Assembly (NCBI GenBank): GCA_023078555.1 | Contig: CM041197.1 | Coordinates: forward strand, 9,146,842-9,210,841 | Origin: Ulva prolifera | Lineage: Eukaryota; Chlorophyta; Ulvophyceae; Ulvales; Ulvaceae | Reading direction: 5' to 3' | DNA length: 64,000 nt | Part shown: piece by piece, positions 39,884 to 52,300 of the stretch | Layout of the letters: every line of letters starts with the position of its first letter | Position numbering within the stretch: the stretch's first letter is position 1 | The notes under the pieces: generated by a model | The model's database searches: none | What the model saw: only the letters and a program-made list of their open reading frames with translations | Told to the model about the DNA's origin: nothing | Translations under genes and position numbers: made by a program

Positions 39884-41354
39884 ATGCCCTTGCTCCCTAC
39901 GCGCAGGAAACACCTGCACGTGAAAAGAGAATATGTTTATGCTCTCCTCTCTGCGGCGGTGCTCATCGTGGGCGCGCTCTGCGTCTCCTCCTTCTCGGGA
40001 AGTCTGTTCGATCAGATGCCATGTCGCCTTCAGGTCCTCACAGACTCCGAGCTCCTCGACGACGTCCTTCACAAACTGACTGTCCTCGGTCAAAGATTCA
40101 AGTACGTGGGTTCAGCTGCAGCCGTCTCGGCAGGCGACGCCGCAGCCCCAGGTGTCGAAGCAACATACGAGCCCGATGTCCGCGGGGCCTACCTCGGGAA
40201 CGCAGCGAGGGCATTGACTCCAACCCTAGACGACCGACTGCAAGTGACTGTGCCACTGCAAATTTGGCAGTCTGCGCGTTCTTACGATGGGCACTCGCTC
40301 GCTACGGCCACGCTGTTCAACTCGTGGACCATCACCAACCCGAAATGGGACCACTTCCTGTTCGACAAGGGGGAGATGATCAGTTTCGTCCGCCAGCATT
40401 TCGATGAAACTGTTGTGAATTTGTACGAGGCGATGCCGCTGGACCAGATGCGCGCCGATGTGTTCCGGTGCGCTGCGAGGCGATGCCGCTCTCACATGCC
40501 ACCTTGACCCAGGCAGCCTGCAACTGTGACCAAAACATTATGCCCTGATTTACCATCCTTGATGCTTTCAATCTCATCTGCGTCTGGGCATTTCCCGACC
40601 CCCCCAAAGCCCCTCGAGGGGGTGCTCTAGATAGCTGCCGTGCAATGACCCGAGCTCTGGTGAGTTGTATACCGCAAAAGCCTCCCAGGGGGGCCTAGAT
40701 CGTCCCCATACGGGCTCGAGAGTGCAGTGAATAAGTCTGCGTACATGTGCGCACTTCCTGCTTGGGCCAAGCCGCTCTCATGCTGGCGTGCCAACACCGT
40801 CATCGCCACGATCGTGGCTCGAGCCAGTGCCCGCCCCTCTGATGGCCTCTGGTGGCCCCACTCCTGACCTGCCCTGCAGGGTCATGGTGCTGCTCCAACA
40901 CGGTGGCGTCTACGCCGACCTCGACACGCTCTGCATGCAAACCGCCGCCGTGTGGGTGCCCCGCGGCTGCCACTTTGCTGCCGCCGTCGCCGCCGGCGAT
41001 CCAGGCACCCTCTCCCCAGCCGTCTTTGCAGCCGTGGCCGGAGATGGCACCGTCCAGGCGGTCCTCGCGCTCATACTGGAGCGCATGCGACACGTCCAGG
41101 CGCTGCTGGACGGTGGCGCAGCCGCCGCGGACGTCGCATACAACACGACCGGCGCCGGCGTGTTCTCTGCCGCTGTCGCCATGCATGTCGGCGCTCTCGC
41201 CGAAGAGCCGGTGGATGATGTCCCAGGGCTGCTCCGGGCGGCGGCTGAGCTGCGGACGAAGGGGGTGTGCCTGCTGACGGCGGAGGAGATGGCGCAGTAT
41301 GCTGTGCAGGCGCAGGTGGGCCAAGAGTGGGACCGCGGCGTTACAGGACCGTGA
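39884..41354 (+). CDS. GT32 family (OCH1-like) glycosyltransferase
   Basis: Two exons, 39884-40467 and 40880-41354, joined at TTCCG|GTGCGC ... CTGCAG|GGTC with matching phase; about 352 residues. A short basic N-terminus and one membrane segment (about residues 17-36, YALLSAAVLIVGALCVSSF) make a type II Golgi protein. The catalytic domain has LQIWQSARS, FNSWTITNP.WD, MRADVFR and the nucleotide-sugar DxD motif in GGVYADLD (about 203-210). OCH1-type enzymes add sugars, usually mannose, to glycans using GDP- or UDP-sugars; the sugar here is unknown. ATG 39884 is the only ATG before the membrane segment in this frame. The C-terminus lacks the H...GSW block seen in the paralog at 55736-57818, so a further exon or a shortened end is possible. 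Confidence 0.82.
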
Positions 41355-44318
41355 TGCAGATGAGTAGCTGCAGTGGCTCTCATCGCATGGCCGTGACGGA
41401 AGCATGCATGCTGTGGGAGGCAGGGCTGCGGCGTGGTGGCTCGCGCAGCGGTTAATCTGCCACAGGGGCTCCATCAGGCTACAGGCCACAGGTGTACGAG
41501 CCTTGCTCGGCGCGTCATGCTGTAGCTGCCAGTGGGCGCAAGCGCCCTCAGAGAAGAGGTGGCATGGACAGTGTAGTGTCGCCTCGCCTGTGACGTGGGC
41601 GCAGGCCAATGCAACACGGTCATGCATGCTGGCAGCAGGGAAAGCGTTTCGTGAGGTATCATCACTTGTAGCAAACAGCCCGTGATCAAGCACCATAGGG
41701 ATCCTGGCCTAGGTGAGCCTCCTATGTATCACATTCAGAACATGTCGTGTAAACAGCCACAGGAGATGGTGACCTCCTAGCCTCTGATGAAGCAGCCTAC
41801 GTTGTGAGAATCGCTCATGCAATACGATCCTTGGTCCATGGGTGGTTTGCGACCCTGGGTCCCGTTTTCAAAGAGGAAGGGAGCTCGCTTGCATATGCGC
41901 ACCACAGGTGACAGAGTACACGGACGCTTCACCGCCGGCATGCAGGCCAGTGTCTGGCATACGCCTGCGGCACACACCGTGGCATCGAGCTCCCCAGTCT
42001 GTGTTGTCCTGTTGTGTGCTCTTGTCCCGAGTGCATGGTGCAACGCATTGCATGGTGCATGGTGCAACGCATTGCACCACTACAACCATGCCAGCAGCTG
42101 TGTGATCAGCTCATCGTGCTGCCACCTGCAGACACACGTGACGGTGACTGTGTTAGCACACATCTCTCAGACTGTTTGTCTGCAGCACGTGCTGACCAGG
42201 CGCAGAGCTCTGCTCTACGGAAACGATTGTGTTCCCCCTCCTCAGGAGTCCTCAACCTCGAGTGTCTGATCATGATGCAGAGCTCTAGCGGCCGCTGCGG
42301 CTCGACTCTGGACCTGCCCTCCGGCATTTTCATCAATATTTTAATGTACTTAATGTAATTGCCGGCCGGCAGCTCGAAGGCAGCTATAGAAAAGTGATCA
42401 GCACTTTCATGAGGTGCCCACGCCCACGAAGTGTTAATGCTGGTGCTTGCGTCCCACCGACCTTGCCAGGCCGAACTAAGTGCATTGTGCTGCTGCAGTG
42501 TATGCAGGCATGCATGATTACATGTGCGGCTAGAATGGAGGCTAGCCATCGAGAATCTATAGGATGGGGCCAAACGCATAGCAGAGCAGCCAGCAGACAC
42601 GCACAGCGCACCCCCAGCCACCACTGAGCAGGGGAGAATGTGAAAACAGCGCGTGAAAATTGCGCGGGGATGCCCGATCGCTTCTCTTGAGCGCGGCTGA
42701 ACGTGCGCATGCTGATCCCAAGCTGGCGTCGGTGTGAGACAGCGTGCTGCATAAAGTCCAGACGTGCGTAATCAGACGGCATGTATGCCTGGCGTGAGTC
42801 ACGCCGCGCGACTGGCTCAAATGCCCACTGGTCGCAATGAAGGCGGCTATCTCATCGAGATAACTGCCTCTGATCACTCCAGGCAGCAACACGTGCGTGC
42901 GCACTGCTCTGCTCGAGGGATCAGCTGTGCAGCCTCACATGCTCCAGGCACTTGCAGATTCTGTTTGCATCGATCACATCGTCGTTGTCACGACCGCGCC
43001 GGGGATTTTACCACTGTGTTCGCTTTCTGGTGTCGAACATCGATGTAACGTTCTCATGAGTTGCAATATTGCAAGATATGGACTATAGATTCCAGATCCA
43101 GTTGATCCCCATATTGTTTCGTGGAATGTCCGAAGTACGATGTGCCAGCACGGATTATCGACAAAAGCGATGCCTTTGCATACATGGCACCGTGACCATA
43201 TGCATGACCGCCTCTGGATGAAAGGCTTGAAGATTGAGCGGAGAACGGCGCACATGCAGTTCCGCTTGGTGGTATCCCGGCCTATTATCGTGGTATCACG
43301 GACCATGTGCATCCATTTTGTGCATTAGGCCAGGCCGGGAGGGGCCGACCCAGGTGCCTGTACGCCCATGGCCAGATCAGGCATCGTCATGAGATGGAAG
43401 GCCAGCGGCAGAGACGCGTGACACCGGTTGTGGTACCACAACAGGCTTTGATACATGGAGGACGCTGACGCTGTCGCATCGCCATAACGATGAGCAATCC
43501 AGCACCGCTGTGGCTGGCTCCCACATGGGTCACCACGCAGCTGCAGAACTCCTGGCCAGTGAGATCACGCAGCAGGCCGCACAGCATGCACAGCGCACCC
43601 GGCAGCACCGGCGACAGGCGGACGGCTCAGGCGTGGCCTCTAGGGCGCCCGGAGCCCACTTCCAATCACTGGCGCCGCGGATGCTGCAGTGGCTGTCAGG
43701 TGCCTGACAGCTCGCACACGTGCAACCCAAGAAACCAATCTCCATTGCCGGTCGAACACCCCGAATTTACACAGCATTGGATCGCAGTGTTTGCGCGCGG
43801 CACACCTGCGGCACAGCTACTGCGCACATCTGTGCTGAAACTGCGTATATGCGCCTTCATACTGGCCACTGACCACACCGGCCGAGGCACACATCCACAC
43901 ACCCACACGCACACATGCAGGCCCCCAGGGTGTGTCGTGTGGTTGCGTGCTGGGCATTGCACCTGTACATGCATGAAGTCAGCGATGGTCTCGGCTCATC
44001 GCTCTGCCGCCTGTGCTCGCAAGTGCTTGAGCATACATCTGTCAGGCAGTGCGTTCGATTCGCACACAGCCGCCCTGAGCAGGCACAGACCCTGACTGCA
44101 CTGTCGCACGCATCACGAGTCATGCCTGATGACCGCATCTCCCCCGGCCTGCTCCCTGCCCCGGCTCTCCAAAGCCGCCCTCCTACCCAGGCACGGAAGA
44201 TAGTAGTCCCCCGGCTCAATGAGCTAGTAACATCCGCCAATTGCAAGCAAACCCGCATGCTGTGCTGAGGCGCACAGCGCCTTGCGCGGCGACTGCCTCC
44301 GTGGCCGACCTTCGGTCC
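41355..44318. other. Long intergenic stretch, no gene recognised
   Basis: No domain is seen on either strand. A plus-strand segment at about 43493-43707 (ELLASEITQQAAQHAQRTRQ) has coding-like composition but no clear splice partners. A short repeat lies at 42032-42078. Confidence 0.45.
42032..42078. repeat. Short tandem repeat
   Basis: The word GCATGGTGCAACGCATT occurs twice in tandem with a partial third unit between them. Confidence 0.8.
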
Positions 44319-45799
44319 TCAAGGCAGCTCGATCTTCACACGAGCCGCCTTCGCCACATCGTGCGTCACCGAGGCGTGTCTGGAGTGGCTGTCGCGCTCA
44401 TCTACGTCCTCTGGGATGGAGAAGTAGGGCCCCTCTTCTCGCTTGCCCCCCTCGCCGTACTCCTTGATGAGCCGCATCAGGAAGCCTCCGTCTCTGTGTT
44501 CCGAGAACTGCCAGTGGTGAGAGTCGCCGGGGTCCATGTGGATGTCCACACGCACCTCGCCATTGGAGAGGCTGTCTTCCGGTTTGATGGGCTTGTGCAC
44601 ACAGAGGTACCTGCGCCACACTGGCGTTGTCAGTGCGTTGACGTGAGCCGCGCGGCCCACGCGGCATGCCGTCAACATCGTGGGCTGTTGATTTGTGTGC
44701 ATGACTCGATGCATGATGGCTGCCATGCCCAGCGCAGCGGTGGCACCTGGTGCCATTACGCGCGTTGACCATCCCACAGCCATCGTCTGCGAAGGCCGAA
44801 AACAAATTCTCGGCAAATTTTGATTCGCAGCGACCGGCAGACGTAGAGATGCAGACTTGGCTCGCGGCTGCCTTGTTGTAGCTATCCTCTTGACATTACA
44901 CCCATACAGCTTCGACTCATGCTGCATGCGCGCGGAGAGTGTGGCGCGATGTCTGCACTGCCGAGCTGTCCATGCACAGCATGGCCGTCCATGCACAGCA
45001 TTGCCGTCACGCACAGCATGACCGTCATATGCACAGCATGGCCGTCCACGCACAGCATGGCCGTCACTCACCGTGGCCGAGCTGTTGGTGCATTCCCACA
45101 TCCTCAGGCCAAAGCATCCGCGTGGCCAGCGAGCCATGCATGTGGCCTGGCCAGCACTGGTCACTCCACACGTGCCCTGCAAGACTGGAGACTGGAGATT
45201 GGAGTGTGCTAGGGGCAGTGGGGGCAGTGGGGGCAGTGGCGCACTCGCTGGAGCCCCACGCTTCATTGGTGCCGGGGCCAAAGTCGAAGGACACGCCCAT
45301 GATGAGGTACGCGTCGAGATCCGTCCGGTACTGGAAGTCGAACACAGCTGAAAGCTTCTCGTCGTCTTCGGCCCGTAGGTAGACGCTGGCCCAGTCCCGT
45401 TCATCGTCGTGGCCTGTGAGATAGTACCCCTCAGCAACGCCGGAGACCACCCGGATTTTCCCGAAGGACGGGAGGTCCCACCTGCAGCAGCACCGGCCCG
45501 GGGTTATCGCCTCGCATCGCTGAAGGGTTGGGCCGCACATGCGTAGCGTATGGCCACATGGTGGCTCTGTAGGGCTAAGCGCTGATGCCCTCAACGATCG
45601 GGTGATGGCCTGGAGCACGGCAGTGGCGCCGGAGCTCGCACCCAATTCGCTCCAATGTTTCCGCATGAGTTCGGCTGTGATTGACCACATTCAGTGGGCC
45701 GGTGCTCGTAGGCCACAGGTCGAGGCGGGCTGCTGTAGCTGGTGATGCTAGCAGGGCGGCCACGGCACACCAGGCGATCACGCTCCACGTCCTCCACAT
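44319..45799 (-). CDS. Secreted protein, novel family, copy 1
   Basis: Three exons on the minus strand, 45799-45642, 45481-45245 and 44610-44319; 228 residues. Donors are GG|GTGCGA and GA|GTGCGC, acceptors CTGCAG and GCGCAG; phases agree. Residues 1 to about 24 are a signal peptide (hydrophobic core VIAWCAVAALLA, then SPATAA). Mature start ARLDLWPTS, a glycosylation site NHS, then a strand-rich body with YYLTG, KLSAVFDFQYR, DLDAYLIMGVSFDFGPGTN, HW.FSEH.DGGFLM and SIPEDVDERD. No family is recognised. The paralog at 59245-60959 has exons 2 and 3 of exactly the same lengths. It sits between two glycosylation-type genes. Start chosen at the ATG opening the signal peptide. Confidence 0.78.
44968..45067. 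repeat. Minisatellite in intron 2 of the secreted protein gene
   Basis: About five units of 18-21 bp built on CATGCACAGCATGGCCGTC with small changes. It lies inside the 634-bp intron 45244-44611. Confidence 0.85.
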
Positions 45800-46877
45800 C
45801 CTGCCCGGGAAATGACAGCACGGAGTTTGCTCTCCTGTCCGGGGGTCCTGCACTGCGCACCCACTGCTGCTCGTGCTCACTCCCGGCCCAAACACCAACT
45901 CATGATGCAGAGGTTTCTAAGATGTCGAATCGGCCACTCAAGGACATGCGCATATCTTTGCCATTGCCACGTTCACGCAGATGGGAGCCGCGTAAGTGTC
46001 TGGGTCAATCGAGGCGTAGAAGCAGATGCAGCAGATCCTTGTGCCATGGCTGCCAGCACGCACAACGAACATCGCTCAAGGCGCCACCATCATACAACGA
46101 AAGCAATGGCAACAGCAACATCCCCATTTACAACGGTAACAGCAGCAACAAAAGACGATAATGCTGCGGAACCTGGTGGGAGTGGCATCGGCAGCAAGCA
46201 CCACCAGCACGAGCAAACGAAGAAGGGCAGCAGTGACATCCGAACATGACCGCTTGGACCTACAGCGCAATACAGCGACACCGGCGAACCTTCTTCCCGG
46301 AGTAAAAGACAGAAAAGGCATTCATCAAGTCGTGACATCAAGTCGTGGCACAAACGCCAGTTTAGTCTGAAAAACGGCCGATTCTCTCGACGGCACGAGA
46401 GTCCTGCTGCAAGACTTGACACCTTGCGACAGTCAGTCACACACCTCTTTACAGTTTAGAATCTCTGTCTGTCGACCCCGGTCCTGGGTATTTTAAAAAA
46501 TGAGTCGACCAGCTACGACAAGCAACAGCGGGTGACGGGCTGTCAAAGTTCGGCGAAACTGACGTTCAGGCATGTGGTGCGAGCGCATTGAAACTGTTTG
46601 CATGGGAGGCGGAACAGCATCAGGCCGTGGAGATGCATGGCATGCCTTGCGTTTCATCACTACTGCGTCCAGCATGCTGTGTCCCCGGTAGACACGCAGC
46701 GTGCTATATGATCATTTGTCTACAGAAGCGTGAACGGAACAAGACTGTGGAATGCGTGCAGTGAAGCACATTGCAATAAATCATCGGCACAGATTCGGCA
46801 TGCATATATGGGCAGGAATTTACTAGCCTGAGCTGTATGCAGACGGGTGCTAGTGACCTGTACCAGTAACTAGTACT
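45800..46877. other. Intergenic, no gene recognised
   Basis: Upstream side of the secreted protein gene. CAA-rich sequence near 46100-46170 gives long but low-complexity ORFs. No domain is seen. Confidence 0.5.
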
Positions 46878-47965
46878 AGTGCTCTACAGCACCTTTTGGG
46901 AGGGATTCCCCTTGGCTTTTTTTCCAATTTTCAGAGGGCCGGCACCGTGGCTCGCCAAAATTCTAGAGGGATACCCCGCCATAATTGTTCTTTTGTGGAG
47001 GGATACAAAAATATTAATTCGGGCTCGCTCCGCTAACAATATCAAGTGTCTGAGTGGCTCACTCATGGTCCGCTGTGCCCTTGATGCAACGCAGAGGAAA
47101 TTTTATCTGTTCTCTTGTGCCTCTACGATTTTGCTATGACTCCCCAAGTCCTGATGCCTTTCGACAGCATTGGCGTCTTTCCAGTACTAGTGATGCACCT
47201 TCACTTGGCGTTTGCGATCACAGAAGCTGTCGCAAGCCCTGCAACGCCTCGCAGTGCCATCTTCTTGTATCCAATACGCTGTGCCAAAGCAAACTTCATC
47301 TGGAGGTCCGCGATCAGCTTTGCAGTAAACAGGCGAGGTTCTTTCGAAGCGTGTTTCGCCTTCGGCGGGGGCAGCCTCGCCAGAGGCCCCAGCTACGTCG
47401 ATATCATCAAAATTAGCAATACAACAGCCTGCCTTGTTTCTCGCAAGTGTTTTCGTGCCGGAGGTGCGAGCAACATCGTCACTAGCGCGCTTTCTGTGGG
47501 CTGACTCCTTGAGACCAAACGGACTAATTAAAAGAATTGCTAAAATTAGAAGAGACACACAGCGTCTGTTGGCACTGTAGGTTGCGCTTCGCAACGTGAT
47601 GTAGTGTTTCGCATTTAGCGTGTTGCGGCTGTGGGGCAAGGCTCAAGTGGCGTCTCGAACAAATGTATACGCGTACACCTGGTGACAATGTGCACCCTCT
47701 ATTCAACCTCGCTCGCTGCGCTAGCTATGTCAAGACAACAGCTGTGTCAACGCATCCCGCCCGCTTCGCTCGCACGCTGCATATTCCAGCGGGCAAAACC
47801 GCTCAAAGTCCCATGACCCACTGGCCAGCGGCCAGGCTGCGCCAGCTGGCATTTGCTCTGACAGCCCATTTTCAGCGGCGTAAACCGTCAACTTTTCAAA
47901 ATCTTGGCGGCATTTTCTGGAAAAACGTTTATTTCAGCGGGAAAACCGGCGGGTTGTAGAGCACA
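46878..47965. mobile_element. Candidate DNA transposon, about 1.1 kb
   Basis: The ends are inverted copies of GTGCTCTACA (left 46879-46888, right 47955-47964). The palindromic word AGTACT flanks both sides (46872-46877 and 47966-47971) and may be the target duplication. The interior is AT-richer than its surroundings, and related GCGGG/AAAACCG words lie near the right end. The only sizeable ORF (47639-47187, minus) has a cysteine cluster (RRCRACDSFCDRKR) but no transposase motif. Superfamily not assigned. Confidence 0.5.
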
Positions 47966-49327
47966 AGTACTGCTACGCGTACGTAGCCCCTTGCGATGCC
48001 CACTGCCTCGTTCTCCCAGTAACACCCGCCTCCTCGACGGTATCCTATGGACCCATTCCGTACTGACGGTGTCCTATGGACCCATTCCAGCAAGCCGCTC
48101 GACGTGAGGACGTGATGGCTTGCAACTTCCATTGTCTTCAATTCTCGGAACTGCATGCAGGATGTCGACTCGACGCGTCGCGACGTGCAAGTTCAGCTGA
48201 GTTCACAGTCAGTGCATGAAAGAATGCGTATGGTAGGAGGCTGGCATGCCGTTGAGCGACGACGCTCGATCGAGACGCGCCCCGGGAATGACGTGATCCA
48301 GGGCATGTCAACAATTGCGTAATTGCTACTTGTGTGAGCAGCCAAAGCGCTTGCCGAAGCCCAAATGCGCCACGGACGATCAAAATTCAACATGCCTGAA
48401 TGTGCACCCCCGGCTTCAGATTCGCGAAGCAAGCACTGACCAGCGACGTCCGCGATACGCAACGATATTAGCCAGTGTATGGTTTCAGGCCGATCGAGTG
48501 CAGGATTTGGAATCCTTGGGGTCGAAAATGTTGCGCCAGGCCATACAGGCGCGGCGGTGCCACGCCAAGCATGCGCACAGGCCTGGGTAACGGCCAACGC
48601 ACAATGGAATTGCAAGTTACAAATGATTGCATGCGCGGTGCTCTCAGCTGCTGTCGCGGAGGCCACACAGTGCGCAGCATCAATACCACGTCTCTTGAAC
48701 ATGGTTCAATGACTCGACATTGATGTGAGCGTTCATGTAGGCGACAGCGCAGAACGGTAGTGCAATGTCTTTTGCTTGTGTTCGAGGGTCGACGGCGACG
48801 ACGGTGCTGTTGCGCATGACTGCGGTCGCGTTTCCGTGGCGAGGGCACCTTACGCATTGTAACAAACCCCGACAGTTCAGGTGCACCTCATGACGCAGGC
48901 TGATGCAACCTCACCAAGCGATACCACGAAGCATGCGCACATACATGCAGCACCCAGCGCGCGTGCCTGGCCATGGCGCATATAAAGACATCGCCATCAC
49001 ACGCTGCACATCGAGATGCTCGCTGTTTTCGAGCTGCTACCTACCCCGTAAATTTTGCCCACGCTTCACCTGGAGCTCGAGGGAAATTACGCTCTTTGTT
49101 TCCTTGGACGTCTTGCATGCTCGCGCTCTTTGAAGCGCAGGACTAGTTCCAGTCGAAGAGCAGGGAGCACTACAGCGCCTGTTCGCTGAGGAGACCGATA
49201 GTGAGTCGGAACGTCCTTCGCTTCCAAACCAGTACACTGAGGTCTCAGCCGTGAGAGGTCGCTGTGCCCGCGGCGCTCGATATCGATCGCGTTTCCCCAT
49301 CAGATCTCATCGTGCCCGCGCTATCAA
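47966..49327. other. Intergenic with a possible exon
   Basis: A minus-strand stretch at about 48886-48680 reads MRNSTVVAVDPRTQAKDIALPFCAVAYMNAHINVESLNH, which looks coding, and a second frame continues with CVASATAAESTAHAIICNLQF to about 48590. No family or splice pair could be fixed. The rest shows nothing recognisable. Confidence 0.35.
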
Positions 49328-52300
49328 ATGGGGAATCACCGCGAGAAGCCGCAAATCAACAGATTTTGCACAGCTCAGAAACTAATATGGGTCGGGGCTG
49401 CGTTGTTGGCGCCTCTGGTGTGGAGTCTAGCGTTCTCATACCGCCCGGCTGCGGTTCCGATACAGCGGCCTGTAAGCCATCCGCATGTGGCGGAAGACGG
49501 TGGTGCGCCAGACTTTTGATTGCATCTAGTGAGGATCTATACACACAGTGAGGTGGCTGACGTTCATCCTGCTGAAATCTTGAGATTCTACAGAACTGTG
49601 GCGTAACCACCGGCTCATCGACGAGGATCCTGCTGCAGAGCACACACAAGTTGAAGGGCCAGGCAGTGGAGAAGAGAGCGCGCAGCAATCTGGCTCTGAG
49701 GATCCAGGGCCGGCGCAGGCGGAGTTTTCGCCCGTTGCGAACGAGCACGGCGAAGCTGATGGTGACGCCGATCATGAGGCCGCTCCAGAGGAGCTACCCA
49801 TAGTGCAGGAAGACGTTCCCATTGAGCAGCTATCCATCTCGCGGCTGCCTCCACGGCCAGATGCGCACTGCAGCGAGGACGTCGATGCCTCGTTGCCAGG
49901 TGGGCTCGCCACGCCTGCGCGCAGCTGCGGCGAACATGTTTTTCCGCACATCCACGTGTACCCCTCTGCACTAACTGAGGTAGAAAGTTCATGGGTTGAT
50001 GCTGTGTTACATGAACATCACGGACCGGCATGACATGTTTCGGCCTTGCCAAAGGGCCTCATTAGTAAGGCTGGCATGTACCGGTACAGGTACATGTACC
50101 GGTACAAAAATATGCGGTACATTACCGGTATATTAGCAAAATGCGGGATATCAGGAACATTTGAGTGTCCCTTGATGTACCGTTGACCGGTACATATTGG
50201 AGTGGCAATGTTCCGATGTTCGGAATATTCCTCAGATTTATGAGATTGCGGTCATTCTTAAGGTCGTTTGCAGTGCGCGCGGGGATTGTATTGCAGTGTG
50301 CGCGTTACGCTTTTCCATGTGTGAGCACTGATATGAACATAACAGCGCTATCGAGGCCTCGTGCCACATCAAATTCAATCATCAAATATTCAGGGTCATG
50401 TACGGTACACAACGTTGCTGCAAAACTGAGTGTTGCACGCATGCGAGTTGTTTGTCCCTGTGTAACGCGGAATCTTTATACTCTCGCTAGGCACAAAAGG
50501 CAATAAGAGCACCAAATGTAGCATCGATGTTGATTTATTCAAAGACACGCACGATTAGCAGCGCGAAAGCAGCATTGCTCACACCGCTACAACGTCCTCG
50601 CGAAGCTTCCTTGACCCGTGCCACACTCCATTCTACAGTAGTGGATGGGTCTGCTTTGCTTCTAGACAGTGTGGCTACGGCTAGGCAAGATAGGCTATGT
50701 GCAAGGTGTCAGTGTCGCAAGGGTCTCAGACTCACAACCAGCCTGATCAAGCACCAGTCGTTTGACCAACGAAAAGTCATGTATGACCACCTTCACTGCC
50801 TGAGCTTTACTCGACGATTTCAAAGTTTGGCTCAATTCAGTGCTTTGTGGGAGCATTGCTGTGCAAACAACTGCGCAGTGAGCTGCAGGGGGTAGCTGTA
50901 GGGGGTAGCTACACAAGCACATAGTTGCTTGCGTACAGATCATTCAATTGTGTTGCTTTATAATTATTAACGCACTTGTTCTGTGCTTTCCAATGATATC
51001 TTTCTTGTGTTCATCCGATGTCTCATCACATTGTGTCAATTGCATCAACACAACATGTCATTGAGCTCCGTTTTGAGAGATTGAAAAATCGTATATTACC
51101 GCTACAGTAGCCCTCTCTGGTCCAACACAACTGAAACCTTGTCACAATCTGCCTAAAGCTGTTGCAAATCAGTTGCAAAAGACCAAATGCTTTAATTTAA
51201 ATTTTGCTAGCTTGTAGCTTCATGTTTCCGATTTGCATGGGTCTCAAATGTATGATATTCCGGAACATGTTCCATATGTTCCGATGTACCGGGAATAAAT
51301 GCCCCATCGGTGTACCGCTTTTCCAGGCTTACTCATTAGACGCCTGAAGACGCCTATACGCCTGTAGACGCCTATACAAAGGCCTACGTGAGTCAAGCAA
51401 CCAACACCGAACCAGGTCGCAAATTCCCTAATATTTAGTCCTCTAGAGCGAGACTGACTGAGACTGGAAGAAACGTCCAGAACTCAGAAATCCGACACGA
51501 TTTCAACTGGCCCGACAGCTGGCCCGGGGTACACGTGGGGCGGCTTAAGCTTGCCCGTGGCGGCTGGCCACATCTCAGCATGTGCGCGGTTGTTGTTGCA
51601 ATGCATGCCACAACTCACCACGTTTTATTTCAAGACGAGAACGCTGCTCATGAGCCGCAGCGATACTGCGCGCGCTTTCGTGCTTACCGCTGGTCCTGGC
51701 ATGCAACATGTGACATAATGATATGTGTAGTCATGGTCGGGGGCCGACTCGGGGCCGTACCTGTCCACGATGAGCCCCCGATGTATCTACGAGCTGCTGC
51801 ATGTGGACGCACATCTGGAAGGTGACAGGCCGAACTTGCGCCCATCGCATACTGGCGCAAGTGCCAATACGTGATGCCGAGACTCCGTCACATAATGTGT
51901 GATGGAGTCTCGGCATCCTGGCAATGCGGTCTTGTGACAAGGCACACTTACACACACAGATGTTTGTCTCAATCTCACCACTCCTCACCCTATGCATGAG
52001 TAACTGCAGCTGCGGCATGCAGAAGCCGAGCAGCAGGCGGCAGTGTTTGCGTGCCGCAAGGCCATTGCGCGCGAGCAGGCAGAGGCCGCATGTGCGGCTG
52101 TGGGGGCGGATGAGGAGGCAGAGCGCTTCACCCGCGGATCACTTGACATTGCGGCACTGATTCGAGACGAAGCTGGGGGCCCGGGTGTAGGGGTACGCCC
52201 CAATGCCGACTCCGCGGACGTGCGGGCAATTCCGGACTCGATCCCAATCGCTGTGGAGCCGGAGGCGGATGTTGTGAGCAGCCAGATTCTCGCTAATGGT

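Noticed and set aside
40800-41696. A 298-codon minus-strand ORF over GT32 exon 2
   Set aside because: Longer than the real exon but lacks any domain; the plus strand has GGVYADLD and matches the paralog.
46076-46440. Cysteine- and leucine-rich minus-strand ORFs near 46.2 kb
   Set aside because: Produced by a CAA/CAG-rich low-complexity stretch on the plus strand.
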